A stretch of 64,000 nucleotides of DNA from JALYTZ01 sp036559125 (GTDB taxonomy: Bacteria > Vulcanimicrobiota > Vulcanimicrobiia > Vulcanimicrobiales > Vulcanimicrobiaceae). The stretch is taken from positions 3,937 through 67,936 of the forward strand of contig DATBTT010000051.1 of the NCBI GenBank assembly GCA_036559125.1. Direction: 5' to 3'. Shown piece after piece: positions 17,648 to 26,790 of the stretch. Numbering within the stretch: the stretch's first letter is position 1; the number at the start of each line of letters is the position of its first letter. The notes below the pieces were generated by a model. The model had not been told where the DNA came from and searched no databases. It was given only the letters and a program-made list of their open reading frames with translations. Position numbers and translations under genes: made by a program.

Positions 17648-18312
17648 CAGGAACTTTGGTAACGCAAGAACCGAACGTTGCGCCCGATGCCCAGGAACAA
17701 CCCGATCTCGACGCCGCAATATCGCGCCTCCAGAGGCCGGTCGAGGCGCTGCTCTTCGTGGCGAGCGAATCGCTGACGATCAAGCAGCTGGCCAAGCTGA
17801 CGCACGCGACGGAGATGGAGATTGCCGCCACGCTGCAAGCGATCGAATCGGATTTCGCGGATCGCGGCATCGTGCTGCGCGAGATCGCCGGCGGTTACCG
17901 CTTCGCGAGCGCACCGCTCGCGCGCGAGGCGGTCGAAGCGTATCTCTTGCCGCCTAAGAGCAATCTCTCGACGCCGGCTTTAGAAACGCTCGCCATCATG
18001 GCCTACATGCAGCCCGTCACGAAAAGTGAGATCGAAGCGATTCGCGGCGTCGCCTCAGACAGCGTGGTCTCCACGTTGCTCGACCGCAACCTCGCCGCCG
18101 AGGCTGGTCGCAAGGACGTCGTCGGGCGCCCGATGCTCTACAAAACGACGCCGGACTTTCTGGAATCGTTCGGGTTGCGTTCGCTCGACGATCTCCCGCA
18201 GATGGAGCTCGAACAAGGGCAGCCGCTCGAACTCGACCTGCTGACGGCAAACATCACCGCGAACGTTCCGCCAGAATCGGAACTGTTGACGGCGCCCGCG
18301 AGCGAGGAATGA
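17644..18312 (+). CDS. scpB: segregation and condensation protein B
   Basis: A 222-residue protein with two winged-helix domains. Markers are VEALLFVASESLTIKQLA near the N-terminus and LETLAIMAYMQPVTKSEIE, ending with GRPMLYKTT. It binds the central part of ScpA in the SMC complex. The ATG at 17644 overlaps the scpA stop (ATGA), so the two are translationally coupled. Confidence 0.96.
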   Translation: MTGTLVTQEPNVAPDAQEQPDLDAAISRLQRPVEALLFVASESLTIKQLAKLTHATEMEIAATLQAIESDFADRGIVLREIAGGYRFASAPLAREAVEAYLLPPKSNLSTPALETLAIMAYMQPVTKSEIEAIRGVASDSVVSTLLDRNLAAEAGRKDVVGRPMLYKTTPDFLESFGLRSLDDLPQMELEQGQPLELDLLTANITANVPPESELLTAPASEE

Positions 18313-19046
18313 CCGCCGATTTTTCTGGGTTAGCGCAGGCGTATGCGGATAACCGCATCGGTTATTCGAACGAGCTGTACGAAACGATCGCGGCATATGG
18401 AGTCAAGCCGGGAGCGAGCGTCATCGACGTCGGCTGCGGTACCGGCATCGCGAGCGCGGCCTTTGCGAACAACGGCTTCCCGGTCACCGGAGTGGATTCG
18501 TCCGCTGCGATGCTTGCCAAAGCGCGCGCGGCGCTGCCCCAGGCCGCGTGGGAAGTTTCTCCGGCGGAACGATTGCCTTTCCCGGCGGAGCGTTTCGATC
18601 TGGCCATTAGCGCGCAGGCTTTTCACTGGTTCGATCGCGCCGCCGCGTTGGAGGAGATTCTGCGCGTTTTGAAATCGCGCGGCATCGTCGCGATCTGGTG
18701 GAAGACGCTCATGCGCGAGGATCCGATGCGCCAACTGCGCGACGAGGTCGTTCGCGAACTCGGTAGCGATCCGCCGGCGAGCGGCCTTCCAGGCGGTTTC
18801 CGCGAATTCTACGCTGCCCGCTTTGCCGAACACGCGTTGCGCGTTCTCCCGTGGCGCACGACGATGACGGTCGATCGCTTTATCGGCTACGAGCGTTCGC
18901 GCTGCAATCTCCGCCGGAGCTTGGGCGCGCAGGCCGACGAATACTTCGCGCGGCTCGAAACCCGTTTGCGCGAACGGTATCCGGGAAGCGATTCCGTGAT
19001 TCCGCTTGCATACTTGCAGTATCTTTATTTAGGAAAGAAACCATAA
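18309..19046 (+). CDS. class I SAM-dependent methyltransferase
   Basis: A 245-residue protein of the Methyltransf_11 type. Motif I is V-I-D-V-G-C-G-T-G-I-A-S (about 37-48); FDLAISAQAFHWFD follows. It resembles yeast Crg1/trans-aconitate-type methyltransferases, but the substrate cannot be named. Coupled to scpB by an ATGA overlap, and its TAA shares a base with the nfo ATG. Confidence 0.85.
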   Translation: MTADFSGLAQAYADNRIGYSNELYETIAAYGVKPGASVIDVGCGTGIASAAFANNGFPVTGVDSSAAMLAKARAALPQAAWEVSPAERLPFPAERFDLAISAQAFHWFDRAAALEEILRVLKSRGIVAIWWKTLMREDPMRQLRDEVVRELGSDPPASGLPGGFREFYAARFAEHALRVLPWRTTMTVDRFIGYERSRCNLRRSLGAQADEYFARLETRLRERYPGSDSVIPLAYLQYLYLGKKP

Positions 19047-19897
19047 TGCGCATCGGCGTTCACGTGCGCGTCGCGGGCGGGTATGCCAAAGCGATCGAAT
19101 ATGCCGCGGGCTTGGGTTGTACGGCCGTGCAAATATTCTCGAGCAATCCGCGCAGCTACCGCACCACCGCGATCGATCGCCCCGCGCTCGAGTCGTTCAA
19201 AACGCTGCGGCAAGCTGCCGGTATCGACCCATGCGTCATTCACACGCCGTACCTGATCAATCTCGCCAGCGACGACCCGAAAATCGCCGAAGGGTCGCTG
19301 CGTTTGCTCAAGCACGATATCCAAGTTGCCGCCATCGCGGAAATCCGCTACGTCAACACGCATTTAGGTTCGTACGGAAAGCGCGATCGCGTCGAAGGAT
19401 TCGCCGGTGCGTGCCGGTTATTGGAAGCGGCTCTCGAAGGCATCGCTCCCGACGTCTATCTCGTGATGGAAAATTCGGCCGGCGCGGGCGCCTTGTGCGG
19501 CGGCACGCTCGAAGAGCTGGGGCGATTTGTCAAAAGCATCGATCATCCGCAACTGGGCGTATGTCTCGATACGGCGCACGCGTGGGCGGCCGGATACGAG
19601 ATCGATTCTCAACGCGGGGTCGACGCGTTTCTGTATGATGCTGCCGAACACATCGGTCTGGATCGCATTCATGTATTCCATTTCAACGATACGGAAGTTC
19701 CGCTCGGCGGCAACCGCGACCGCCACCACCACATCGGCGAAGGCAAGATCGGATTCGAGGGTTTTCGCGCTCTCGCCACGCGTACGGAGTTGCAGGCAAA
19801 AACGGCGATCCTCGAAACGCCCGGCGACGAAGCGGACGACCGCCGAAACATGGAGACGATCAGAGCCATCTTCGCCGGCGCCGGAGCGCCGGTGTAG
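19046..19897 (+). CDS. nfo: endonuclease IV (AP endonuclease)
   Basis: A 283-residue TIM-barrel enzyme. Counterparts of all nine metal ligands known from E. coli Nfo appear in order: His in IHTPYLINLAS, His in NTHLGSYG, Glu in LVMENSAG, Asp and His in CLDTAHAW, His in HVFHFND, Asp and His in NRDRHHH, and Glu in AILETPG. It cuts 5' to abasic sites in base-excision repair. Its ATG is four bases into the end of the methyltransferase gene region (TAATG junction); dinB follows. Confidence 0.96.
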   Translation: MRIGVHVRVAGGYAKAIEYAAGLGCTAVQIFSSNPRSYRTTAIDRPALESFKTLRQAAGIDPCVIHTPYLINLASDDPKIAEGSLRLLKHDIQVAAIAEIRYVNTHLGSYGKRDRVEGFAGACRLLEAALEGIAPDVYLVMENSAGAGALCGGTLEELGRFVKSIDHPQLGVCLDTAHAWAAGYEIDSQRGVDAFLYDAAEHIGLDRIHVFHFNDTEVPLGGNRDRHHHIGEGKIGFEGFRALATRTELQAKTAILETPGDEADDRRNMETIRAIFAGAGAPV

Positions 19898-19911
19898 GAG
19901 CGTCCTTTCAC

Positions 19912-20967
19912 ATCGTCGCGCATTTTGACGTCGACGCTTTTTACGCGAGCGTCGAAATCCGCGATAACCCCGCGCTGCGTGGAAAGCCGGTGGCCGTAGC
20001 CGGCAGTAGCCGTCGCGCCGTCGTGTTGACCGCTTCGTACGAGGCCCGTCCCTTTGGCGTTCGTTCCGCGATCCCGCTTTACAAGGCGTTGGCGGCCTGC
20101 CCGCAACTCGTCGTCGTCCCGCCCGACATGCAAAAATACCGAGCCGTGTCGCGCGAGGTCTTCGCGATTTTCGAAAGCCGCGGCCACGCCGTCGAAGGGT
20201 TATCGGCCGACGAAGCGTTCGTCGATTTCGGAGCGATCGGGTTAGACGATGCGATCGCGCTCGCGGCGGCAATTCGCGCCGAGATTTTGGAGAAAACCGG
20301 GTTGACCGTCAGCGCCGGCGTCGCAAGCGGAAAATTGTTGGCGAAGATCCTCTCCGACAACGCGAAGCCCGACGGCCTGCAAGCGGTCGCGCCCGGCGAA
20401 GAAGAAGCCTTCTTGGCGCCGCTTCCCGTGGGCCGCTTGTGGGGGGTCGGTCCGAAAACCCAAGAGCGTCTCGCGCGACGCGGCATCGGCACCATCGGCG
20501 ACGTAGCGAAGCTCGACGACGCGCAGGCGCATGCGCTATTCGGTGCGTGGGGCCTGGAACTGCGCCAACTCGCGCGAGGCATCGACTCTCGCCGCGTTGA
20601 GCCGGAACGCGAAACCAAGTCGATCTCGACCGAGGAGACCTTCGAGTACGACGTGCGCGACGAACACATTCTCCTCAACACGCTGCGCGAGCAGTCGATC
20701 GAACTTGCGGGCAAATTAGCGAAGGACGGACTTTCGGCGCGCACGATCGGCATCAAAATCAAGAAGGGCGACTTCAGCGTCACCGGCCGGCAAACCAACC
20801 TCGCCGAACCGACGATGGACGCCGATCGCATCTACGCAGCCGCCGTGCATTGTCTCGAACGCGCGCAACTGCACCGAACTCCCGTGCGTCTGCTTGGAAC
20901 CCGCGCCGCCTCCCTCGAACTCGGCGCCCCCCAACAAGCCGACTTATTCGACGGCTTATCACCCTAA
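19912..20967 (+). CDS. dinB: DNA polymerase IV (Y family), start codon not canonical
   Basis: About 351 residues from the provisional start. The first catalytic block is DVDAFYASVE and the second LSADEAFVDFG; the HhH stretch (WGVGPKTQERLARRGIGTIGD) and a little-finger domain follow. It performs error-prone translesion synthesis. In this frame there is no ATG, GTG or TTG from the upstream stop (19636-19638) until GTG 19990, which lies after the first catalytic motif. An AGGAG at 19896-19900 suggests initiation near 19903-19914; I set ATC at 19912 as the least bad choice. Alternatives are a sequence error or a rare start coupled to nfo. Confidence 0.85.
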   Translation: MVAHFDVDAFYASVEIRDNPALRGKPVAVAGSSRRAVVLTASYEARPFGVRSAIPLYKALAACPQLVVVPPDMQKYRAVSREVFAIFESRGHAVEGLSADEAFVDFGAIGLDDAIALAAAIRAEILEKTGLTVSAGVASGKLLAKILSDNAKPDGLQAVAPGEEEAFLAPLPVGRLWGVGPKTQERLARRGIGTIGDVAKLDDAQAHALFGAWGLELRQLARGIDSRRVEPERETKSISTEETFEYDVRDEHILLNTLREQSIELAGKLAKDGLSARTIGIKIKKGDFSVTGRQTNLAEPTMDADRIYAAAVHCLERAQLHRTPVRLLGTRAASLELGAPQQADLFDGLSP

Positions 20968-20989
20968 CGTCCCCAACCCGGAGCACCCC

Positions 20990-21012
20990 GTCACCCTGAG
21001 CCAGTCGAAGGG
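20990..21012. repeat. dispersed short-repeat copy between convergent genes
   Basis: A single copy of the CCCTGAGCCTGTCGAAGG element (here with CCAG in place of CCTG) in the spacer where dinB and the propeller lipoprotein converge. Confidence 0.75.
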
Positions 21013-21032
21013 CGCACGCCACGGTGCTGCGT

Positions 21033-22139
21033 TCAAACGCCTTTGATCGTGATTTCACCGATTTTGCCGGCGTTGACTTCGACGAACCATATAATGCTCG
21101 GGCTGCAAGCGCCGCCGTTCGGACCGGCTATTCCCGCGGGTCCCGCATTGGCGGTGGGAACCGCATATTCGACGATGCTTCCTCCGGCTGCGATGCGGCC
21201 GATCTTGTTTGCGCTCCTTTCGGTAAACCACATCGCGCCGTCACCGCCGCGCGTAATACGCGCAACGCCGCTAGCGGCACTCGGTATCGGGTAACTCGAA
21301 AACGTCGTGCCTGCAAGCTTGCCGATCGCGTTATGGCCCGAGTCGGTAAACCAGAGGGTGTTATCCGTTGCGACCGCCATCCCGTTAACGAGCGTTCCGG
21401 GTGGCGTAGCATATTCGTGTAGTAGCGCGCCCGCCGGTGAGAGGCGATCGATATGCCCATCGGAAAGCGCAAACCATCCGTCGCCGTCCGGTCCCGCTGC
21501 GACTGCCAGAACGTTCACCGTGTAATCGCCCGGCAGATGTACGTAGGCGTACTCGCTGCCGGGTGGGACCGTTGCCGATTGCTTCACCGCTATCGGCGTG
21601 TAGTCGCCGCTTATCCCGTACCAAATATTTCCCGAAGCGTCGGCGACGACATCGGGGATCGTCGTAAATGGAGTGCCGCCTCCAACTAAGTCGGTTTTAC
21701 CGGAGTAGTATTCTTGAATTCCTGAAGCGGCCGTCGCACTTTGGGGGCTGCGAAACGTTTGCATAGCAAAAAACGCGGCGTTCGAAGTCGCTGCCGCGAC
21801 TGCCCCAAACGGAAAGCCCTCCACCTGCGCATCGAAGTATGGGATGGCGGTAAAAATACCGTTTGCATACCGCGCCCCGATGTCCGCATTTGAGTTCCCT
21901 AACGAAACGTAGACCGATGTATCGGGGGCGAGCGCGATGCCGCTCACCGCGTTTCCGAGCGACGACGGAATTGGAATTTCAGTTATCGAAGCTTGCGGCG
22001 CGGTCGAGCTGCTTGGCGCACCGCCGCTTTGTTGCGGCGGAGGGGGAACCATCGGACCGAGCGCATTGCCGCCTCCTCCTCCGCCGCAAGCAGACAACGC
22101 TAAAGCAATACACGACCCAAAAATAGCTTTGTAACGCAC
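21033..22139 (-). CDS. beta-propeller lipoprotein resembling virginiamycin B lyase
   Basis: A 368-residue protein from GTG at 22139 (AGGG seven bases upstream). A lipoprotein signal ends L-S-A-C, followed by six glycines and a Pro/Ser linker to about residue 55. The rest consists of propeller blades with LWFTDSGHNAIGKL and MWFTERSANKIGRI, the repeat style of Vgb-type streptogramin lyases. The site that reads P-H-G-I in typical Vgb blades reads G-P-A-G-I here, so the catalytic histidine appears absent and lyase activity is doubtful. The 147 bases upstream (22140-22286) hold no further gene. Confidence 0.75.
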   Translation of the reverse strand: MRYKAIFGSCIALALSACGGGGGGNALGPMVPPPPQQSGGAPSSSTAPQASITEIPIPSSLGNAVSGIALAPDTSVYVSLGNSNADIGARYANGIFTAIPYFDAQVEGFPFGAVAAATSNAAFFAMQTFRSPQSATAASGIQEYYSGKTDLVGGGTPFTTIPDVVADASGNIWYGISGDYTPIAVKQSATVPPGSEYAYVHLPGDYTVNVLAVAAGPDGDGWFALSDGHIDRLSPAGALLHEYATPPGTLVNGMAVATDNTLWFTDSGHNAIGKLAGTTFSSYPIPSAASGVARITRGGDGAMWFTERSANKIGRIAAGGSIVEYAVPTANAGPAGIAGPNGGACSPSIIWFVEVNAGKIGEITIKGV

Positions 22140-22286
22140 CCGTCAACCCTCACACTATCGCTGCAATCAGTACGAATCAACGTGATGCATCGCGTACCTA
22201 CCGTCGAAGTGACCGGCGCCATGCGCGTTTAGGTATTCGGTCCTTCCTTGCTTTCCGCGCACGCAGTGTTTGGTGCGCCGGTCATC

Positions 22287-23258
22287 TCAAATGTGGTCGC
22301 TGCTCCATACGCCGTCGCTGGTCCCGGCTAGTTGCGCGCGTCGTATCAGCGATTTCCCACCTACGGAAAGGGGCGCCGCCATCCAGACGGCGCCCGTGCG
22401 CTTACGCACGGAACCGCGTGGTAATAGATCGCGCACCGGCGGCAAAGGTAACCAGCCCGTGACGCGCCGCAGGTCGCCCGCGGCGCTGCGTAGCAAGCGC
22501 GGAAGCTCTGCCATCGCGGCTTCGTCGGCAAAGCCGACTTCGTCGACCACGTAACAGTCGTGGGCCGGTTCGCGTTGGCCGAGCACGTACCCGACGATAC
22601 TGCGGCCGCGTTTCATGGCGAGGTTCGTCGCCTGACCGGCGGCATGTTCGGAGCCGTGCCGGATGCGCATGCGCAACCAATCCCACACAATGGGAGAACG
22701 TTCGAATCCCCAGTCGCGCCTGCTCGCGAGCGCGTCGAAGCATTTGCGTACGCCGGTCCATTCGCGTTCCCCGATCGCCTCGACGGCTATGCGGCTTCCA
22801 TCGAGGCGGTCGGAACGAATGGAGATCGACCGCGACGGCAGTTCGACGAAGCCGATCGTTTTGTAAAATTGAGGATGGATGTCGGAAAAAAGATAGGCGA
22901 CGTCGATGCCTGCCGCACGGGCTTCGTCCAGCAGCAGCGCAAGCATGGCGCTTGCGTACCCGCGACCGCGAAAATGCGGCGGCGTGAAAACCGCGCCGAT
23001 GCCGAAGGCTCGCAGCCGCAGGTTGTCCAGGCGTATCGTGCGCTCGTATCGCTTGAACGACGCGACCGCCGACGTCTGGTCATAGAGTCCGAACGTCCGG
23101 TACGATCGCTTACCGTACTCCGAGCGCGCAATTTCGAGCGTTTGCGCGACGTAGGTTTCGAACGTGCGATCGTTTGCCCACAGCTCGGCCGTCTGCGGTA
23201 AAACGATTTGCGCGTAGTTCTCCGGTTCGATCTCGCGCAGATGCATCGCTGCGCTCAT
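22287..23258 (-). CDS. GNAT-family N-acetyltransferase (Eis-like)
   Basis: A 323-residue protein. The acetyl-CoA-binding motif is FRGRGYASAMLALLLDEA (about 97-114) and the YKTIGFVE block follows; a second GNAT-like half gives the overall Eis-type length. The acceptor is unknown. Last gene of a three-gene minus-strand operon; its start overlaps the helicase stop by four bases (ATGA). Confidence 0.82.
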   Translation of the reverse strand: MSAAMHLREIEPENYAQIVLPQTAELWANDRTFETYVAQTLEIARSEYGKRSYRTFGLYDQTSAVASFKRYERTIRLDNLRLRAFGIGAVFTPPHFRGRGYASAMLALLLDEARAAGIDVAYLFSDIHPQFYKTIGFVELPSRSISIRSDRLDGSRIAVEAIGEREWTGVRKCFDALASRRDWGFERSPIVWDWLRMRIRHGSEHAAGQATNLAMKRGRSIVGYVLGQREPAHDCYVVDEVGFADEAAMAELPRLLRSAAGDLRRVTGWLPLPPVRDLLPRGSVRKRTGAVWMAAPLSVGGKSLIRRAQLAGTSDGVWSSDHI

Positions 23259-25462
23259 ACGACCGAATACATCGTGCGGGCCGGACGCCAGCGGTCCGAG
23301 AGGTCGACGACGCCGGGAATACCGGCCCTCTGCAGCTCGGTCAAGAATTCGGGGGCGGTGATTCCGCGGGTCGTCTTCTCGCTCGCAGTCACGAGCGCGC
23401 TACGCCGCGCGCGACGCAAGCCGTACACGAACGCGCGCCGTTCCTCTTTGTTGTATTGCTCCCGCGCTTTGGTGCGAAACATGTAATAGGTGAACTTTGC
23501 CGTTCGCGACGCGATTGCGTCTCCCACATTTTCCTTGGCGATCATGCCCATGCTGGGACTATAGAGAAATGCGTCGGGCGCGTACCAACGTGGAAAAGCG
23601 CCGGCGCGAACGTTCGGCAACACGACGTGATCGAACTCGTGACCGCGCGCGACGTCTATGCTCATGATCCGCACCGCGCCCGGTCCGCTCGAAGACTCGC
23701 AAGCTTCGAGATCGCTTTGCGCGCGCGCGTCCGCGTATTCAAGAAAATCACCTAGCGATCCGTCGGGATGCGACTGCGCGAACGCCGCGATTCGGTCCAG
23801 GAGGCGCCCGAGCGTGCGCTGCTGCGCGTCGGCGCGCGCCGATCCAGGCTCGCCGGCCGACGCGAGCCCTTCGCGCCAAATCGTCCGCGCCAGCGCGGCG
23901 AGCGTTAGCGAACGCGCGCTGCGAACCCAAGATACGCGCATGGCGCGAAAATGCCGGAGCCGCTCGAGCGCGGTTTCCGACAACTGCGCGTCCTGATCGC
24001 CGCGAGTGACGTTCCAGCCCAAACGCAGATCGCGCTTGACGTCCCAACGCCCCGCGCGAGAGGCGGCGCTCGGCTCGTCACCTTCAAAAAGCATCGTCTG
24101 CGCGTCGGGTGGTTCGTTGCACAGTAAGTATATGGCCGCGTCCGAGAGACCGAACGCGCGCCCGCAGAGCGTGCGCATGAGAAAGTCGTGACGGAATGGG
24201 TCGTACGCGTTCCAAAGCAAAGCGAGAGCATCGAGCGCCGCGGGCTGCGCGAACAGATTGACGTCGCCGACGGTCTCGACGCAGACGTTGCGGTCTAGCA
24301 GGGCGTCTTCGTAGGCGCGCGCGTTTGAAACCGAACGGCACAACAGCACGATGTCGTCGTGGCGGGCGCCCCCACGCAGCAGATCGATCACGTGCTCGGC
24401 GATGAACTGCGCCTCGGCGCGTTTGGTCGCGGCACGAAAGAGCGTAAGGCCGACTTCGCCGGCGGTCGAAAGCGGAGTCGTAGGAGAGGCGCCGGAGAGC
24501 CGGCTGCACGCGCGTTCGATGGAGAACGGACTGCGCAGTTGTTCGGACATTTCCACGCGCTCGCCGGCGATGGCGAAAACGCGGTCGGGACGGGCACCGC
24601 TAAAGGCGCCCGTTGCCGAATTCGGGTCCCCCGCCAGCGTGAGCGAACCCAAGTCCGCGCCGTAGACGGATTGCAGCAGCTCGAGCTCGCCGAGCGTGAG
24701 ATCCTGTGCGTCATCGACGAACGCGCAGGCGTGCCGGCCTCCGATGGTCGCGGCACCTGCGAGATCCCCGCGAAGCACGCGCGTCGCTTCCGCGACGGCG
24801 TCGCGCGACGTCAAACATCCATGCGCGACTTGCAGCTCGAGATACGCTCGATACAATTTGGCGAGAATCTTGGCAAGATCGACTTCGCGCCGGTACTGTC
24901 GCTGTAACTCTCCCGGCGTAGCGTCCAGCGAATTGCGGTAGCTGTCCTTCGTGTAGAAGAGAAGATCGGGATTTGCGAGATTGGGCGGCTGGGCGTAGAA
25001 GGACGTCGCGCCCGAGAGCGCGCTCTGCAAGAACGCATCCGGTGCGATGCGAGCGGCGCGAAGCTTGCGAATCAGCCTGAAGGCCGCTTCGAGAAAGCGA
25101 GCCGGCGCGCGCAGACCGGGCACTTCGGGGTCGACCTGCGCTTCGACAAACTCGGTCCACTCTAGCGTGAGCAGCGGCTGCGCGGCGCGTTCGAAGAGGA
25201 AAGCCGCTTGTACGTCGTCGATCAATTCGAGCGGCCGCTCGAGGCCGCTCTGCGGGTGTTCGCGCAAGATGGAGAGCGCGAACGCATCCAGCGTCGAGAA
25301 GTCCGCGCCGATCCCGTCCAGTTTTTCGCGAATTGCATCCAACGATGCGATCGAGGATGCGAAAATCGTCGGCCGATCCCCCGCATCTGCCCGCGCGCGA
25401 ATACGCCGCGCGAGTTCGATCGACTTGCCGCTGCCCGGCGCCCCGGTAACGAACGTGCTCAC
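23255..25462 (-). CDS. UvrD/AddA-like superfamily 1 ATP-dependent DNA helicase
   Basis: A 735-residue protein; GTG 25462 overlaps the nuclease stop (GTGA), and the first residues then lead straight into Walker A, F-V-T-G-A-P-G-S-G-K-S. Walker B is V-D-D-A-Q-D, where most UvrD proteins have V-D-E-F-Q-D. LTLAGDPNSATGAF (motif III) and GHEFDHVVLPNV (motif V) follow; the final EERRAFVYGLRRARRSALV matches motif VI. It lacks a nuclease domain of its own and is paired with a separate RecB-like nuclease gene, so the two may act together in end resection, as AddAB does. Confidence 0.88.
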   Translation of the reverse strand: MSTFVTGAPGSGKSIELARRIRARADAGDRPTIFASSIASLDAIREKLDGIGADFSTLDAFALSILREHPQSGLERPLELIDDVQAAFLFERAAQPLLTLEWTEFVEAQVDPEVPGLRAPARFLEAAFRLIRKLRAARIAPDAFLQSALSGATSFYAQPPNLANPDLLFYTKDSYRNSLDATPGELQRQYRREVDLAKILAKLYRAYLELQVAHGCLTSRDAVAEATRVLRGDLAGAATIGGRHACAFVDDAQDLTLGELELLQSVYGADLGSLTLAGDPNSATGAFSGARPDRVFAIAGERVEMSEQLRSPFSIERACSRLSGASPTTPLSTAGEVGLTLFRAATKRAEAQFIAEHVIDLLRGGARHDDIVLLCRSVSNARAYEDALLDRNVCVETVGDVNLFAQPAALDALALLWNAYDPFRHDFLMRTLCGRAFGLSDAAIYLLCNEPPDAQTMLFEGDEPSAASRAGRWDVKRDLRLGWNVTRGDQDAQLSETALERLRHFRAMRVSWVRSARSLTLAALARTIWREGLASAGEPGSARADAQQRTLGRLLDRIAAFAQSHPDGSLGDFLEYADARAQSDLEACESSSGPGAVRIMSIDVARGHEFDHVVLPNVRAGAFPRWYAPDAFLYSPSMGMIAKENVGDAIASRTAKFTYYMFRTKAREQYNKEERRAFVYGLRRARRSALVTASEKTTRGITAPEFLTELQRAGIPGVVDLSDRWRPARTMYSVV

Positions 25463-26730
25463 CGGCCGAATTTTTCTTCCGCCGGAGCCGGACGATCGAT
25501 GCACGCGGCCTGGTAAACGCAATAGGTGCATGCCGACGGGTCGTCGGTTACCGGAAATGCGGTAATGGCGCCGTCGGACAGCTCGCGGCAGAGCTCGACC
25601 ATGCGGGCGCGCGCGCGTTCCAATTCGGCAATCGAAATAGTCCCGGTCGGACTCTCAGACCGTCGGCCTTCGGAAAGCGAGACCGGTACGACTTCAAGCG
25701 AGATCGGCCGAACGTCGAGCAAAGCGTCCTTGAGAGGCACGAGCGCGAGCCGCGTTACGCGATCGCCTTCGTTCGTACGCGCCCAATAATAGAAGGGCAA
25801 TTGAAAGTCTTTGAATTGCCGGACCTTCTCGCGATATTCGGCCGCGCTCGTGGCAATCGACCCGGTCTTGTAATCGATGACGGCGACGTTGCCGGTTCGA
25901 TCGTCCCGGTCGAGGCGGTCGATATAGCCGATGAAATTATAGCCTTCCAAATCGAGTTGCGCCGCCAGCTCGTTGCCGACGACGGTGAACGGCGCTCGCC
26001 GGGCTTCGGCGACGATCCATTCGACGTACCGTCGCGCGGTCCGTTGGGCGCGGCGGCGTTGCAGTTCGTACTCGACGGGGGTCCCGAATTGATTCTTGAA
26101 GCGGTCGAACGATGCGTTGATGTAGCCGTCGATCTTGCGTTGCAAGTCGTCGGGATGCGCTTGGCTCGGGTGTGGGAACTCGTGATGCAGCGATTCTAAG
26201 GCGGCGTGAAATGCCGTGCCGTAGAACGACGCCGACGATCCACGATCTTCGACCGACGCGCATAGATAGCGATAGTACCATTTTCGCGGGCACTCGACGT
26301 ACGCATTGAGCGACGATGCGCTAAAATGCGAATGACGGGTGCGCAGTCCGGCGCGCGGTTCGGGAACTACCGGCTCCGCAAGCTCGACGCCGCGCGCTTC
26401 GGCGCCGACCTGAGACGCGTCCGTCCTCAAGTCGAATTCGCGCGCCAATAGAGCTTCGACGTCGCCGGAGGCGGCGGTCGCGATGCGTTCGAGTTTTTCG
26501 CGGAATCCGAAGAGCAGATCGCGCGTTTCGCTGCCGGCCGCCAAGCGCTCTCGCGCGAGCGCGTCGAGCAACGACCCGTCGCGCGAGCCGACGGTCACGT
26601 AGGCCGTCGCGACTTCGTGCGGAACGCCCGAAAACGGCGAACGAATCAACCGGCGCGCGTGAATGTCGCGACGCTCGTCGTGCCAAGCGACGCCGGCAGC
26701 GAGAAAAGCGCGAAGTTCGGGAGAGCTCAC
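25459..26730 (-). CDS. RecB/AddB/Cas4-like PD-(D/E)XK nuclease with probable 4Fe-4S cluster
   Basis: A 423-residue protein from GTG 26730. The PDDEXK_1 region holds GTAFHAALES, then GYIDRLD and V-I-D-Y-K-T-G, the metal-binding nuclease core. Four cysteines frame it: one in ECPRKWYYRYLC (Cys at its start) and three in C-T-Y-C-V-Y-Q-A-A-C at the end, the layout of the AddB/Cas4 iron-sulfur clamp. The N-terminal 170 residues are short compared with AddB and contain no visible Walker A, so the AddB helicase half is missing. First gene of the operon with the helicase and the GNAT protein. Confidence 0.87.
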   Translation of the reverse strand: MSSPELRAFLAAGVAWHDERRDIHARRLIRSPFSGVPHEVATAYVTVGSRDGSLLDALARERLAAGSETRDLLFGFREKLERIATAASGDVEALLAREFDLRTDASQVGAEARGVELAEPVVPEPRAGLRTRHSHFSASSLNAYVECPRKWYYRYLCASVEDRGSSASFYGTAFHAALESLHHEFPHPSQAHPDDLQRKIDGYINASFDRFKNQFGTPVEYELQRRRAQRTARRYVEWIVAEARRAPFTVVGNELAAQLDLEGYNFIGYIDRLDRDDRTGNVAVIDYKTGSIATSAAEYREKVRQFKDFQLPFYYWARTNEGDRVTRLALVPLKDALLDVRPISLEVVPVSLSEGRRSESPTGTISIAELERARARMVELCRELSDGAITAFPVTDDPSACTYCVYQAACIDRPAPAEEKFGR

Positions 26731-26790
26731 ACCGCCTCTTTGGGAGCGGTACGAAGGCGCCCCTGCACGCTGCGTATAACGCGCCTGGTG

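Noticed and set aside
22690..22705. GTTCGAATCCC-like stretch resembling a tRNA T-loop
   Set aside because: It lies inside the GNAT coding frame and no acceptor, D or anticodon stems can be built around it.
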